Of a stretch of DNA of 64,000 nucleotides, positions 8,759-17,561 are shown piece after piece. The position numbers and the translations under genes are program-made. The number at the start of each line of letters is the position of its first letter. Within the stretch, counting starts at the first letter, position 1. Origin of the DNA: Botrimarina colliarenosi (GTDB lineage Bacteria > Planctomycetota > Planctomycetia > Pirellulales > Lacipirellulaceae); NCBI RefSeq assembly GCF_007859955.1, contig NZ_SJPR01000003.1:1-64000 (forward strand). The letters run 5' to 3'. The notes beneath the pieces are model-generated. The model was given only the letters and a program-made list of their open reading frames with translations. It was not told where the DNA came from and did not search any database.

Positions 8759-9479
8759 AGTCAAGGATCGCTTCGTGGAGCGTCGCTTCGTCAAACTCGG
8801 GCCACGCTCGGTCGGTTACCCAGATCTCAGCGTAGCTAATCTGCCAGAGGAGAAAGTTGCTGATCCGCATCTCGCCCGCGGTGCGGATCAAGAGGTCGGG
8901 GTCGGGCCGCCCCTCGGTGTAGAGGTGCTTGCCGATCGCTTGCTCGTCGATGTCGGCCGGGTCGATCTGCCCCGCCATGACTTGGTAGGCGAGCGACCGG
9001 GCAGAATCGACGAGCTCGCCGCGGCCGCCGTAATTGATCGCCAGATTGAGTTGTAATCCGTCGTTGCCGGCGCTCATCGAGACCGTTTTGTCGAGCTCGT
9101 CCAGCACGCGGTCGGGGATCCCCTCGCGACGGCCGATCATGCGGACGCGGACGTTGTCCTCCATCATGATGGGCCGCTCGTTGACGAGGTACGCCTCGAG
9201 CAGCTGCATGAGGAACGCCAGCTCTTCGGCGGGACGCTTCCAGTTCTCGCTCGACAGGCAGTAGAGCGTCAGGTGCTCGATCGGGGCGAGGCGGGCGCAC
9301 TCGCGGGTGATCGCCCGCACGACGTGGCCCCCCCGGTCGTGGCCGGCGACCCGCGCCAGGCCCTGCCGCTCGGCCCAGCGGCCGTTGCCATCCATGATGA
9401 TGGCGATGTGCCGTGGCCAGCGCTCCGCCGGCACGTCCGCAAGCGGCTCGGGCAGATCGGCGGCGGTTTCGGCGGACAT
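8718..9479 (-). CDS. uppS: isoprenyl (undecaprenyl) diphosphate synthase
   Basis: UppS extends farnesyl-PP with cis-isoprene units to make the C55 lipid carrier for wall and surface glycans. The 253-residue protein shows IAIIMDGNGRWA (catalytic Asp30), LTLYCLSSENWKRP and the C-terminal RTAGEMRISNFLLWQ. The length is normal. The start is ATG at 9479. It overlaps cdsA at its 3' end. Upstream lies a 27-bp inverted repeat that separates it from purA. Confidence 0.95.
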   Translation of the reverse strand: MSAETAADLPEPLADVPAERWPRHIAIIMDGNGRWAERQGLARVAGHDRGGHVVRAITRECARLAPIEHLTLYCLSSENWKRPAEELAFLMQLLEAYLVNERPIMMEDNVRVRMIGRREGIPDRVLDELDKTVSMSAGNDGLQLNLAINYGGRGELVDSARSLAYQVMAGQIDPADIDEQAIGKHLYTEGRPDPDLLIRTAGEMRISNFLLWQISYAEIWVTDRAWPEFDEATLHEAILDYAGRERRFGGLNR

Positions 9480-9500
9480 CGGGCGGGAGAAACGATCGAT

Positions 9501-9587
9501 TGTGGGAGGCGTCTCCAGACGCCGATTGCGGTATCCAGTCCGTTTCGGATTGCAGCGCGAAATCGGCGTCTGGAGACGCCTCCCACA
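9501..9587. repeat. double-palindrome repeat, perfect copy
   Basis: Two 27-bp arms (9501-9527 and 9561-9587) are perfect inverse complements around a 33-bp centre. Each arm also contains its own palindrome, GGCGTCTCCAGACGCC. The sequence lies between purA and uppS. Related copies are at 15577-15734 and 31208-31292. The architecture is that of REP/BIME elements; a role as terminator or mRNA stabiliser is only inferred. Confidence 0.9.
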
Positions 9588-9613
9588 GGTGTTGGTTCTC
9601 TTGTGAGGGTTCC

Positions 9614-10930
9614 CTACGCCCCCGTCGCCAACAGCTCCGGCTTGCCGGCCAGGATCGTCTGTTCGCGTCCCGGTCCGACCGAAACGATCGACACGGGTCG
9701 GCCGACCAATTCGCTGACGCGTTCCAGATAAGCCAAGGCGTTGGCGGGCAGGTCGTCCATCGAGCGGACGCCGGTCAGGTCCTCGCTCCAGCCGGGGAGC
9801 GATTCGTAGACCGGCTTCACCCGACGGATGTCATCGACGTGGCTCGGGAAGACCTGCGTCGTCTTGCCGTCGAGCTCGTAGGCGTTGCAGATCTTCAACT
9901 CTTCGAAACCGCTGAGCACGTCGAGCAGCATGACGGCGATGGCGTCGACGCCGCCGAGGCGGGCCGTGTAGCGGACCGCCACCGCGTCGAGCCAGCCGCA
10001 GCGTCGGGGGCGCTTGGTGACGGTGCCGTACTCGTTGCCTTGGTCACGCAGCTTCTGGCCGTCGGCGTTGTCTTGCTCGGTGGGGAAGGGCCCGCCGCCG
10101 ACGCGCGTCGAGTACGCCTTCACGACGCCGAGGGTGTGGTTGATGTAGCGAGCCGGCAGGCCCGAGCCGTTCGAGATGCCGACGCCGCTGGAGTTGCTGC
10201 TGGTGACGAACGGGAAGGTGCCGTGGTCCACGTCGAGCAGCGCGCCTTGCGCGCCCTCGAAGAGGATCCGCTTGCCCGCCTCGGCCGCGGTGAGCAACAG
10301 TTCGTTGGTGTCGCACACGTGTGGCCGCAGCCGCTCGGCGTACGCCTTGTACTCGTCGTAGATCGCCTGCGGATCGAGCTCCGGCGACGCGCCGCCCGAC
10401 ATGGCCGCGATGACGGGCGTCTTCGCCGCGACGATGTGTTCGATGTGCTGGCGGAGCTCGTCGCGGTAGAGGTCGCCGATGCGGATTGCGTGCGAGCGGG
10501 CGACCTTGTCGCGGTAGCAGGGGCCGATGCCGCGCTGCGTGGTGCCGATGTTCTCGCCGTCGGTCGTGTTGGCGTCGAGCGCGCGGTCCTCGGCGAAGTG
10601 CCACGGCATGATGACGTGGGCGCGGTCGCTGATCTTGAGGTTCTTCTCAAGGCCCCGCACGTCGCGGCCGGCGAGCTCATCGAGCTCTTCGATCGCCTTG
10701 GCGGGGTTGATGACGACGCCGCCGGTGATGACGCTCGTCACCCCCTCGGTGAGCACGCCGCTGGGGAGGAGCGACAGCTTGTAGACCTCGCCGCCGACGA
10801 CGACGGTGTGGCCGGCGTTGGCGCCCCCCTGATAGCGGACGACGAAGTCGTGCCGGGGGGTGAGCAGGTCGACCAGCTTCCCCTTCGCCTCGTCACCCCA
10901 TTGCAGACCAATAACGCAAGTGCCGGGCAC
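9614..10930 (-). CDS. purA: adenylosuccinate synthetase
   Basis: PurA joins IMP and aspartate using GTP in AMP synthesis. The protein is about 438 residues, a normal length. It has the N-terminal GLQWGDEAKGK loop, RYQGGANAGHTVV, GIGPCYRDKVAR, ILFEGAQGALLDVDHGTFPFVTSSN and TKRPRRCGWLDAV. I prefer the GTG at 10930 (MPGTCVIGLQWGDE), with GAGAGAG just upstream; a TTG at 10945 is an alternative. The loop has Ala where most PurA proteins have Gly (GDEGKGK). It is the first gene of its leftward stretch. Confidence 0.93.
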   Translation of the reverse strand: MPGTCVIGLQWGDEAKGKLVDLLTPRHDFVVRYQGGANAGHTVVVGGEVYKLSLLPSGVLTEGVTSVITGGVVINPAKAIEELDELAGRDVRGLEKNLKISDRAHVIMPWHFAEDRALDANTTDGENIGTTQRGIGPCYRDKVARSHAIRIGDLYRDELRQHIEHIVAAKTPVIAAMSGGASPELDPQAIYDEYKAYAERLRPHVCDTNELLLTAAEAGKRILFEGAQGALLDVDHGTFPFVTSSNSSGVGISNGSGLPARYINHTLGVVKAYSTRVGGGPFPTEQDNADGQKLRDQGNEYGTVTKRPRRCGWLDAVAVRYTARLGGVDAIAVMLLDVLSGFEELKICNAYELDGKTTQVFPSHVDDIRRVKPVYESLPGWSEDLTGVRSMDDLPANALAYLERVSELVGRPVSIVSVGPGREQTILAGKPELLATGA

Positions 10931-11048
10931 GGGGGACTCTCTCAAAACAGCGGGCGGGGGAGGGCGAAAACCAGCCTGGTAGTTTCGACCCCCGACGACC
11001 CCGCGTCAACCAGCCGGAGCCACCGCGGCGGCTCACCGGGTCCGGTGG

Positions 11049-11303
11049 TCACTCGGTCTGATACCGAGGCCTTGGCCGGATAAGGCCCTGGTGCGGCGGC
11101 CGGAAGAGGCACCAGAGGATCAGCCCCAGGGGCCAACTCGGAAGCAACGCCACGACTAAGGCGACGAGAAGAGCGGGTTTCTGCCGGGCCAACGCATCTC
11201 GGTACGCCCAGACGATGCTGTAGACGTAGGCGATCGCCACTGCCGCGAGGATCAAGATGCCGAGGAAGAGGCTGATCGCTTGAACGAACGGTGGGTCCCC
11301 CAT
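11049..11303 (-). CDS. small two-helix membrane protein, unknown function
   Basis: This 84-residue protein is mostly membrane. The first helix is at about 9-32 (AISLFLGILILAAVAIAYVY), followed by a basic turn (RDALARQKP). The second helix is at about 43-66, with a charged tail RPRPRYQTE. No enzyme motif is seen. It stands alone between purA and the toxin gene. Coding is plausible because the frame is compact and hydrophobic in a GC-rich region, but no family is recognised. Confidence 0.55.
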   Translation of the reverse strand: MGDPPFVQAISLFLGILILAAVAIAYVYSIVWAYRDALARQKPALLVALVVALLPSWPLGLILWCLFRPPHQGLIRPRPRYQTE

Positions 11304-11366
11304 AGCCGACTCCTAGCAGTAGAAGCGTGGTGCGATGGTTTATCTATTTTTCGCGATAGCGGTTAA

Positions 11367-11702
11367 TCAATTGGGAGGTTCGTTGGGCAGGTCCTCGGGC
11401 TGCGGAAGCCTCGCGCCGTGGCGGAAGCTGAGGACCTTCACGATGAGGGCGGTCTCATCGACATGGTAGAGCGCGAGGTACTTCCCGATGAGGACCCGAC
11501 GAACCTCATAGTCGCAATAGACTTGTTCGGCGGCAATCTGAAACTTTGTCGGCGTCGTCTGGAGGGCTTCGATTGCCTTAAGCACCGATTCGCCCCAGCG
11601 TAGTCCGATCTCGATCGACCCTGACTGCCTTTGGATATAGCCGACGTAGTCTTCGATATCTTTCATCGCTCGGTCAGAGATCTCGATGCGATACCGAATC
11701 AT
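11367..11702 (-). CDS. RelE/ParE-type toxin
   Basis: The 111-residue protein starts MIRYRIEISDRAMKDIEDYVGYI and ends its core with VKVLSFRHGARLP, the layout of ParE/RelE plasmid-stabilisation toxins (mRNA interferase or gyrase inhibitor). R-R-V-L-I-G-K-Y-L-A-L-Y-H-V in the middle is also typical. Its ATG overlaps the stop of the upstream antitoxin gene (ATGA, 11699-11702), the usual toxin-antitoxin coupling. The specific target cannot be read from sequence. Confidence 0.8.
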   Translation of the reverse strand: MIRYRIEISDRAMKDIEDYVGYIQRQSGSIEIGLRWGESVLKAIEALQTTPTKFQIAAEQVYCDYEVRRVLIGKYLALYHVDETALIVKVLSFRHGARLPQPEDLPNEPPN

Positions 11703-11977
11703 GCCCGCAGCCTTCCCAGGCGGGCATGCAATCGTTGACGGGCTTGCTCGACGGACATGACTCGACCAGCAAGAACGTCTGCCATTCCCTCATCACAGCG
11801 AGCGGCGCTTTCGCGGAGCTCCTCGTCGGTGAGGCTAGCCGACTCGTCCGTATCAGCATGGATCAGCCCGACGACACAGTCCTTGATGTACTCGCGGACG
11901 TCATCGTAACCATATTCCTTAGCGACTAAGGTCAATCTATCCATCTCAAGATCAGGAATCTGGATCGTCAAATTCAT
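11699..11977 (-). CDS. type II antitoxin partner
   Basis: This 92-residue protein lies directly upstream of the toxin. It begins MNLTIQIPDLEMDRL, a strand plus helix pattern like ribbon-helix-helix or Phd-type DNA-binding antitoxins. The C-terminal half is acidic then helical (DEELRESAARCDEGMADVL, RQRLHARLGRL) and would wrap the toxin. Such antitoxins usually repress their own promoter. The DNA-binding class is inferred. Confidence 0.7.
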   Translation of the reverse strand: MNLTIQIPDLEMDRLTLVAKEYGYDDVREYIKDCVVGLIHADTDESASLTDEELRESAARCDEGMADVLAGRVMSVEQARQRLHARLGRLRA

Positions 11978-12015
11978 CGCGTTATCCTCCTGAGGCTTTA
12001 ACCGCTCCCCCGATT

Positions 12016-13974
12016 CTACTCGATCCGCAGGTCGTAAGGCATCACAAGCCCGATCGGCTCCTTCGCAAACAGCTGACGCACCCAGCCGGTGCGGCGCACC
12101 GCTTCTTCGAGCTCGGGGAGCACGCCCCCGAGGTCGAGGCGCACGCGGACTTCGCGTTGTTCGTCGTTGTCGCCGAAGAGCGACTCGAAGAAGTCTTCCG
12201 CCTCGGGGTAGGTGTCGATCGTCACCTCGTCGTCCTCGGCGAGGCCGGCGAGCGACTTCGCTTTGGAGACCGCCGAACGGAGGTCGCCCAATTCGTCGAT
12301 GAGCTCGAGCCGCTCGGCCTGGCGGCCCGTGTAGACACGGCCGCCGCCGAGCTCCTTGATGCGGTCTTGCGACAGGCCGCGGCCCTTGGCCGCCTTGGCC
12401 GTGAACTGCTCGTAGGTGTCGTCCATCAGCGACTGCAGCACGTCACGCTCCGACTCGGTGAACTTCTCGTTCACGCTGAACAGGCCGCTGTTCTTGCCGC
12501 GGGCGATCAGGTCGGTCGTCACGCCGAGCTTTTCGAGGAGTCCGCCGACCGCCATCTTGCCGCCGACGACGCCGATCGAACCGGTCACCGTCGCCGGCTC
12601 GGCAAACACATGGTCACAGCCCATCGAGATGTAGTAGCCGCCGCTCGCGGCGACGTTCCCCATGCTGGCGACGACCGGCTTCTCGATCCGTTGGATCTGG
12701 CTCCAGATCAGGTCGCTGGCGACCGCCGATCCGCCGGGGCTATCGACCCGCAGGACGATCGCCTTGACACGGTCATCGTCGGCCGCGTCGCGGAGCGCCT
12801 TGATCATCGTCGTCGAGCCGATCGAGTTGGCGCTGCCGAACAGGTCGCCCTTGCTCTCGCCGGTGGCGATCGGACCGACGGCGTAGACGACGGCGATCTT
12901 GTCTCCCCGGCCGGACGATTTCTTTCCGCCCGAGGCGATCATCCCCATCAGCTTGAAGAAACCGGCCGGGCCGCTGAAGTCGGTGTCGACCTTCTGTTTG
13001 CCGTAGTTCTCGACGAAGGCGAGCGTGTCGGTGTCATGCCGCTTCTTGAGGGCGTCGCGGAGGTCGCCTTCGTAGGCGAGGCGATCGACGAGACCCGCCT
13101 CGAGCGCCTGCGTTGCGGTCAGCAGCCCGCGGTCGATCGCCGCGACAACGGCGCCACGCTTCATCGGGCGGTCCATCGCGATGGTGTCGACCATCTGCTC
13201 GTACATATCGTCGATGAGCGACGTGATGTTCGCCTTGACCGGCTCGCTCCACTCGCGGCGGGTGTAAGGCTCGGCGGCGCCCTTGGCGTCGCCGACATGG
13301 ATGAAGTCCGCCTTCACGCCGGCCTTCGCCAAGAGGCCCTTGTAGAACATCGGCTCGGCCCGGACGCCCGGCAGCAGCAGAAAGCCCGACTCGGGCATGA
13401 CGATCTCGTCGCACGCGCAGGCGACCAGATAGCCAGCGGCCTCGGCCGCCTCGAGCACCGCGACCGCATGCTTGCCCTTAGCGCGGAACCGGGCGATCGC
13501 CTGCCGCACCTCGTTGCGTTGGCCGCTGCCAAGCGTGGGGCTGTCGATCCGCAGGACGAGGCCCTGGATCTTGTCGTCTGCAGCGGCCGCGTCGATGCGG
13601 GCGATCTGCTTGCGGAGATCGACCGACAGGTCGCCGAACGGCCCCGCGGCGCCGGGCGACTCGGGCAAGGCGCCGTCGAGCTTGAACCAGGCGTAACGGA
13701 CCTTCTCGGCTTCCTCGGCCCGCCGCTTGGCGCGGTCGGCGGCGCGTTTCTGGGCGGGGCTCAGTTCCTTCTCGGCTTCTTCCGCCTTCGTTTTGTCCGT
13801 GTCTGGTTCTTTGGAGCGGTCGTCGTCGGTCGCTTTGTCGTCCGACGTCTCCGTGGCTTCATTGGCGGTGGGGGCCGTGGTGGCGCCCCCCTCTTCCTGG
13901 GACCACGCCCGCGTCGGGGCGAGCGACAGGGCCGCGACCAACAACCAAACCGGTAGCGAGAATCGAGGGCTCAT
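12016..13974 (-). CDS. sppA: signal peptide peptidase SppA, long form
   Basis: This 652-residue protein begins with a signal/anchor segment, then a Glu/Asp/Lys-rich low-complexity linker (about 28-90). Two ClpP-like halves follow, as in the 67-kDa SppA. The catalytic dyad is readable: Lys231 in HVGDAKGAAEPYTRREW and Ser416 in VDSPGGSAVAS. SppA is a membrane-bound serine protease that degrades released signal peptides. The charged linker is longer than in E. coli. The gene is divergent from the secreted protein gene at 14301. Confidence 0.9.
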   Translation of the reverse strand: MSPRFSLPVWLLVAALSLAPTRAWSQEEGGATTAPTANEATETSDDKATDDDRSKEPDTDKTKAEEAEKELSPAQKRAADRAKRRAEEAEKVRYAWFKLDGALPESPGAAGPFGDLSVDLRKQIARIDAAAADDKIQGLVLRIDSPTLGSGQRNEVRQAIARFRAKGKHAVAVLEAAEAAGYLVACACDEIVMPESGFLLLPGVRAEPMFYKGLLAKAGVKADFIHVGDAKGAAEPYTRREWSEPVKANITSLIDDMYEQMVDTIAMDRPMKRGAVVAAIDRGLLTATQALEAGLVDRLAYEGDLRDALKKRHDTDTLAFVENYGKQKVDTDFSGPAGFFKLMGMIASGGKKSSGRGDKIAVVYAVGPIATGESKGDLFGSANSIGSTTMIKALRDAADDDRVKAIVLRVDSPGGSAVASDLIWSQIQRIEKPVVASMGNVAASGGYYISMGCDHVFAEPATVTGSIGVVGGKMAVGGLLEKLGVTTDLIARGKNSGLFSVNEKFTESERDVLQSLMDDTYEQFTAKAAKGRGLSQDRIKELGGGRVYTGRQAERLELIDELGDLRSAVSKAKSLAGLAEDDEVTIDTYPEAEDFFESLFGDNDEQREVRVRLDLGGVLPELEEAVRRTGWVRQLFAKEPIGLVMPYDLRIE

Positions 13975-14300
13975 GGCAGAGATCGTTATTTGAGGGAGAA
14001 CTGACCGCGACGCCCTCAGGACGCCGCGGACGGCTTGTAGGGGTTGGAGCGATTCGCCGGGGTGGGGCCGATCTTGGCAAAATCCCCGACTTGACCATCT
14101 TACCCCGCTGCGGCGCGACGGGGAGCTTCGGCGTGCCAGGCCCCCCGCGTGGCGAGGAGCCGTCGGTCCGCCGGCATGGGGGGCTTGAGGCGAAGTCCCA
14201 AGCCGGTGGCAATTCTCTCTGGCCCGCCCCGCGAGCCCCTGCTACGGTCCGGCCGCTCCTCGTTCGAGCCCCCGACCTCCCCGCGGAACGGAGTCCGCCC
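13975..14300. other. divergent intergenic region
   Basis: These 326 bp separate the divergent sppA gene and the secreted protein gene at 14301 and must hold both promoters. I see a TTGACC at 14092, but no convincing -10 at the right distance. No hairpin with a T-run and no repeat shared with other spacers is seen. Confidence 0.4.
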
Positions 14301-15548
14301 ATGGCCCTCGCCCGATCACTCGCCCTCCTGATGGCTGTCGCTCTCGCCACGCCGGCGGGCGCTCAGTTCTGGAACCCGTTCCGCTCGAAGCCTCAGGCCG
14401 AGCCCGCGGCCGCCCCGGTGCGGCAGGCGTCGGCCCAGGAGCCGCTTCGCTACAAGCTGACGGAGGAATCGGGCCCGTGGCTGATCCTGGCGACGACCTT
14501 CTCCGGCGAAGGCGCCGAGGCGCAGGCCCGCCAGCTCTGCGCCGAGCTGACCCAGACGCTCCGCCTGCCCGCCTATGTCCATGAGATGAACTTCGACCTG
14601 GCCGGCGACGAGCCGGTCGGCCGTGGCGTTGATCGCTACGGCGCCCCCGTGAAGATGCGTTATCGCTCGGGTGACGAACGCCGCGAGTGGGCCGTGCTGG
14701 TGGGCGACTACCCGTCGGTCGACGACACGATCGCCTCGCGCGACCTGCTGACGGTCAAAAGCGTAAAGCCCCAGGCGCTCGCGATCGACGCCGAGGGGCA
14801 GACGCGGCAAAACCTGGCCAACTACCGGGCGATGACCGCGATGATGACCGCCAAGGACGAAGGCGACGGCCCGATGCGGTCCGCCTTCATGACACGCAAC
14901 CCGCTCCTGCCGGACGAGTTCTTCGCCCCCAAGGGGGTCGACAAGTTCCTTGAGAAGATGAACAAGGACCTCGACTACACGGCCCTAGCGATCCCGGGCC
15001 GCAAGACGATCCGCGTCGCCACGTTCCGCGGCCGCGGCACGCTTGTGGGCGCCAGCCAGTCGCGTAGCAGCAAGAGCCGTCGCAAAGACAAAGAAATCGA
15101 CCCGCTGGTTGAAGCGGCCGAGAACGCGCACTTCCTCTGCGAGGAGATGCGCAGCAAGGGCTGGGAGGCTTACGAGTTCCACGACCGCACCGAGAGCTGG
15201 GTCAGTGTCGGCTCGTTCGACAAGGTGTTTAGTGACGACGGGCAACCGCTCGCCGAGGCGGTCGAGATCGTCCGCACGTTCGGCGCCGCCCACAACACGT
15301 CCTCGACGCCGCTCGATAAACAGCGCAACGCCCCCGTCGAGTCGGCCCGTGCCGCTCAGGTGAAGCAGCAGTTCAACAACCTCTTCACCAGCGAGATCGG
15401 TCAGGTCGCGACCGGCATGAACCCGAAGTACGCCCAAGTGACGTTCGAGAAGGGGCAGGCCCCCCGGCCGATCCCGTTCGACATCTACCCGGAGGCCGTC
15501 GACGCCCCAAAACGGAGCGTCAGCAGCGGCTTCGCCTGGCGTCGTTAA
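14301..15548 (+). CDS. secreted protein of unknown function
   Basis: The ATG at 14301 gives 415 residues with a clean signal peptide (MALARSLALLMAVALATPAGAQ). Upstream in-frame codons have no support. The mature part has two similar-looking alpha/beta stretches. The first, PWLILATTFSGEGAEAQARQL, and the second, near KTIRVATFRGRG with AENAHFLCEEMRSKGWEAYEF, both lead into reading-a-value motifs (WAVLVGDYPSVDD; WVSVGSFDK). This recalls SPOR-like repeats, but the match is loose. It is probably periplasmic. No enzymatic residues are evident. Confidence 0.75.
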   Translation: MALARSLALLMAVALATPAGAQFWNPFRSKPQAEPAAAPVRQASAQEPLRYKLTEESGPWLILATTFSGEGAEAQARQLCAELTQTLRLPAYVHEMNFDLAGDEPVGRGVDRYGAPVKMRYRSGDERREWAVLVGDYPSVDDTIASRDLLTVKSVKPQALAIDAEGQTRQNLANYRAMTAMMTAKDEGDGPMRSAFMTRNPLLPDEFFAPKGVDKFLEKMNKDLDYTALAIPGRKTIRVATFRGRGTLVGASQSRSSKSRRKDKEIDPLVEAAENAHFLCEEMRSKGWEAYEFHDRTESWVSVGSFDKVFSDDGQPLAEAVEIVRTFGAAHNTSSTPLDKQRNAPVESARAAQVKQQFNNLFTSEIGQVATGMNPKYAQVTFEKGQAPRPIPFDIYPEAVDAPKRSVSSGFAWRR

Positions 15549-15576
15549 TTCGTGGTGGCTTTGGGGCGGTGAGGGC

Positions 15577-15734
15577 GGTCTCCTGACCCCGATTTGTAGA
15601 AAGGGTCTCCTGACCAGACTTTTGGGAGGGGTCTCCTGACCGGATTTGTGGGAGGGGTCTCCTGACCCCGATTACGCGCCGCCGGCCGAGAAGGCTACGA
15701 TGCCGTCATCGGCGTCGGGAGACGCCTCCCACAG
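15577..15734. repeat. double-palindrome repeat with tandemly copied left arm
   Basis: The core GGTCTCCTGACC occurs four times, at 15577, 15604, 15630 and 15656, with 26-27 bp spacing. A single right arm at about 15706-15734 (ATCGGCGTCGGGAGACGCC, then TCCCACAG) closes the inverted repeat. It is the same family as 9501-9587. It lies between the secreted protein gene and rdgB and ends about 20 bp before the rdgB start. Confidence 0.85.
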
Positions 15735-15753
15735 TCGGAGCCGCCGGTTGACG

Positions 15754-16368
15754 ATGTCATTTCCCACGCTGGTTATCGGTTCCCGGAACGCCAAGAAGCG
15801 CGATGAACTCGTCGGCCTGCTCACGCCGCACGGCATCGCGGTAAAAACGCTCGCCGACTTCCCGGACCTCACGCATGAGGTCGACGAGGACGGCGACACC
15901 TTCGAGCACAACGCCCGCAAGAAGGCGACCGAGTACGCACGGGCGCTCGGCCAGTGGGTGCTCGCTGATGACAGCGGTGTCTGTATCGACGCCCTCGGCG
16001 GCGCGCCGGGCGTCTACTCGGCCCACTACGCCGGCAAGCACGGCGACGACGCCGCGAACAACGCCCTGGTGCTCGAGAAGCTCGCCGGCCTGCCGCCCGA
16101 GAAGCGGGGCGCTCACTACGTCGCGATGCTCGTGCTCGCCGACCCGACTGGCGAAGTCCGCGCCGAGACCCGCGGCGAGTGCCACGGCCGGATCCTCGCC
16201 GAGGCGCACGGCGCCGGGGGCTTCGGCTACGACCCGCTATTCGAGGTCCGTGAGTACCACCGCACCTTCGGCCAGATGGGCCCCGCGGTAAAACGCGCCA
16301 TCAGCCACCGCAGCCGCGCCATGCGGGCGATGCTGCCGCCGATCCTGAAGCTCCTGGCGACAACCTGA
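15754..16368 (+). CDS. rdgB: XTP/dITP pyrophosphatase (RdgB/HAM1)
   Basis: This enzyme removes dITP, ITP and XTP from the nucleotide pool. From the ATG at 15754 it has 204 residues, the normal size. Motifs are LVIGSRNAKKRDEL (substrate loop), ADDSGVCIDALGGAPGVYS (catalytic Asp region, 71-89) and GFGYDPLFEV with the C-terminal SHRSRA. The longer frame from 15646 would translate the repeat and is rejected. No Shine-Dalgarno sequence is obvious. Confidence 0.92.
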   Translation: MSFPTLVIGSRNAKKRDELVGLLTPHGIAVKTLADFPDLTHEVDEDGDTFEHNARKKATEYARALGQWVLADDSGVCIDALGGAPGVYSAHYAGKHGDDAANNALVLEKLAGLPPEKRGAHYVAMLVLADPTGEVRAETRGECHGRILAEAHGAGGFGYDPLFEVREYHRTFGQMGPAVKRAISHRSRAMRAMLPPILKLLATT

Positions 16369-16427
16369 GCCGCAGGCGCTAGCCTCGGGCAGCCTCACAA
16401 GCGACTCACCAACCATTTGCAGCCACG

Positions 16428-17549
16428 ATGCCGAATCCGTCGTCAAGCAACGCCCCGCTCCTCGTGCGATCGAGCCTCGCCCCCGCCTCGACGGTCTTCG
16501 TGCGCGAACTGCCCGGCCGCAACGACGTGTTCGTCGCTCAACTCGCCGCCATCTGCAAGCGAGTTGGCGCCGAACTGCATGTCGTCCCGGCCGGCGAGCC
16601 GTACGCCGAGAACCATGTCTGGATGCAAGACGCGGTCGAGTTTCTTGAGCGGTCCGACGGTTCCGGAACGGTCGCGTTGCTCGGCGTCCGCAATCAGGCG
16701 ATCGACGACTTCGCCAAGCACCGCCTGCCGGGCGTCGAGACGCACCGTGTCGGCGCGTACCGCGAGGCGTTCGCCAGCGGCGAGTCGACCGCGGGCGAGG
16801 CGGGCGACTCGTGGATCGACTGGTTCGGCAACCTCGAGGCGTCGCCGCCGACCGCCATGTGGCCTAACGGCCGGGTGCTGTACGGCGTGAATCCGGCGAC
16901 CGACGGGCAGCTGCATCCCGACGTCGTGGCGTTCCTCGCCGAGCAGGGCCTGCAAGAGCCGCTCGCGCTGGATGTCGGTTGGCTGACGGTGCGGCACGTC
17001 GACGAGATGTCGTCCTTCTTGCCCGCGAAGGATGGCGGCTTCTACGTCGCGGTCCCCGACCCGCTGGCGGCGCTGGCGTTGCTTGAGCGGCTCGATCAGG
17101 AAGGGCAGGGCGCCACGCCGCTGTTGTCGCCTTACGAAGAGGGGACGACGGTCGCGTCGATCCTCGCCGATGAGGATTTCGTGCGGCACAACGAGCGGCT
17201 TTGGCGAGAGCGGATCGAGCCCGCGGCCAGGACGCTCGTTGAGGGAATTGGCGCCGATGTCGACCGGCTAATCGGCCTGCCGGTGATGTTCCGCGCCAGC
17301 GGCGAGTCCCGCACGCCCAACGTGGTGAACTGCCTCGTCCTCCCTGGTCGCGACGGCGCCGCGGGCCAGATCGCTATGTCGGACCCCCACGGCCCAATGG
17401 TCGAGGGGGAAGACGTTTTCCAAGCCGATATCCGCAAGCGGCTCGCCGACGTCGACGCCGAGATTCACTTCGTCGACGACCGGCAGTATCACAAGTGGGC
17501 CGGCAACGTACACTGCGCGACCAACGCCATCCGTCCGCTGAAGCTTTGA
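16428..17549 (+). CDS. protein-arginine deiminase C-terminal-domain protein
   Basis: This 373-residue protein matches the catalytic domain of animal-type protein-arginine deiminases. It has WMQDAVEF (Asp68), FGNLEASPP (about 133-141), RHVDEMSSFLP (His190, Asp192) and the end GNVHCATN (Cys363). These align with Asp350, His471, Asp473 and Cys645 of human PAD4, so the active site looks complete. The N-terminal calcium-binding immunoglobulin-like domains of animal enzymes are absent. No signal peptide is seen, so a cytoplasmic location is likely. The substrate could be protein arginine or a small guanidino compound. Confidence 0.85.
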   Translation: MPNPSSSNAPLLVRSSLAPASTVFVRELPGRNDVFVAQLAAICKRVGAELHVVPAGEPYAENHVWMQDAVEFLERSDGSGTVALLGVRNQAIDDFAKHRLPGVETHRVGAYREAFASGESTAGEAGDSWIDWFGNLEASPPTAMWPNGRVLYGVNPATDGQLHPDVVAFLAEQGLQEPLALDVGWLTVRHVDEMSSFLPAKDGGFYVAVPDPLAALALLERLDQEGQGATPLLSPYEEGTTVASILADEDFVRHNERLWRERIEPAARTLVEGIGADVDRLIGLPVMFRASGESRTPNVVNCLVLPGRDGAAGQIAMSDPHGPMVEGEDVFQADIRKRLADVDAEIHFVDDRQYHKWAGNVHCATNAIRPLKL

Positions 17550-17561
17550 GCCTCGTGGACG

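Noticed and set aside
12157-13956. A 599-residue plus-strand open frame
   Set aside because: Antisense to sppA, which has clear catalytic motifs.
14091-14300. In-frame upstream extension of the secreted protein at 14301
   Set aside because: The sequence would hide the clear signal peptide and has no start-site support.
15577-15734. Possible CRISPR array
   Set aside because: The 26-27 bp period leaves no unique spacers of normal length, and the repeats are arms of a palindromic element.
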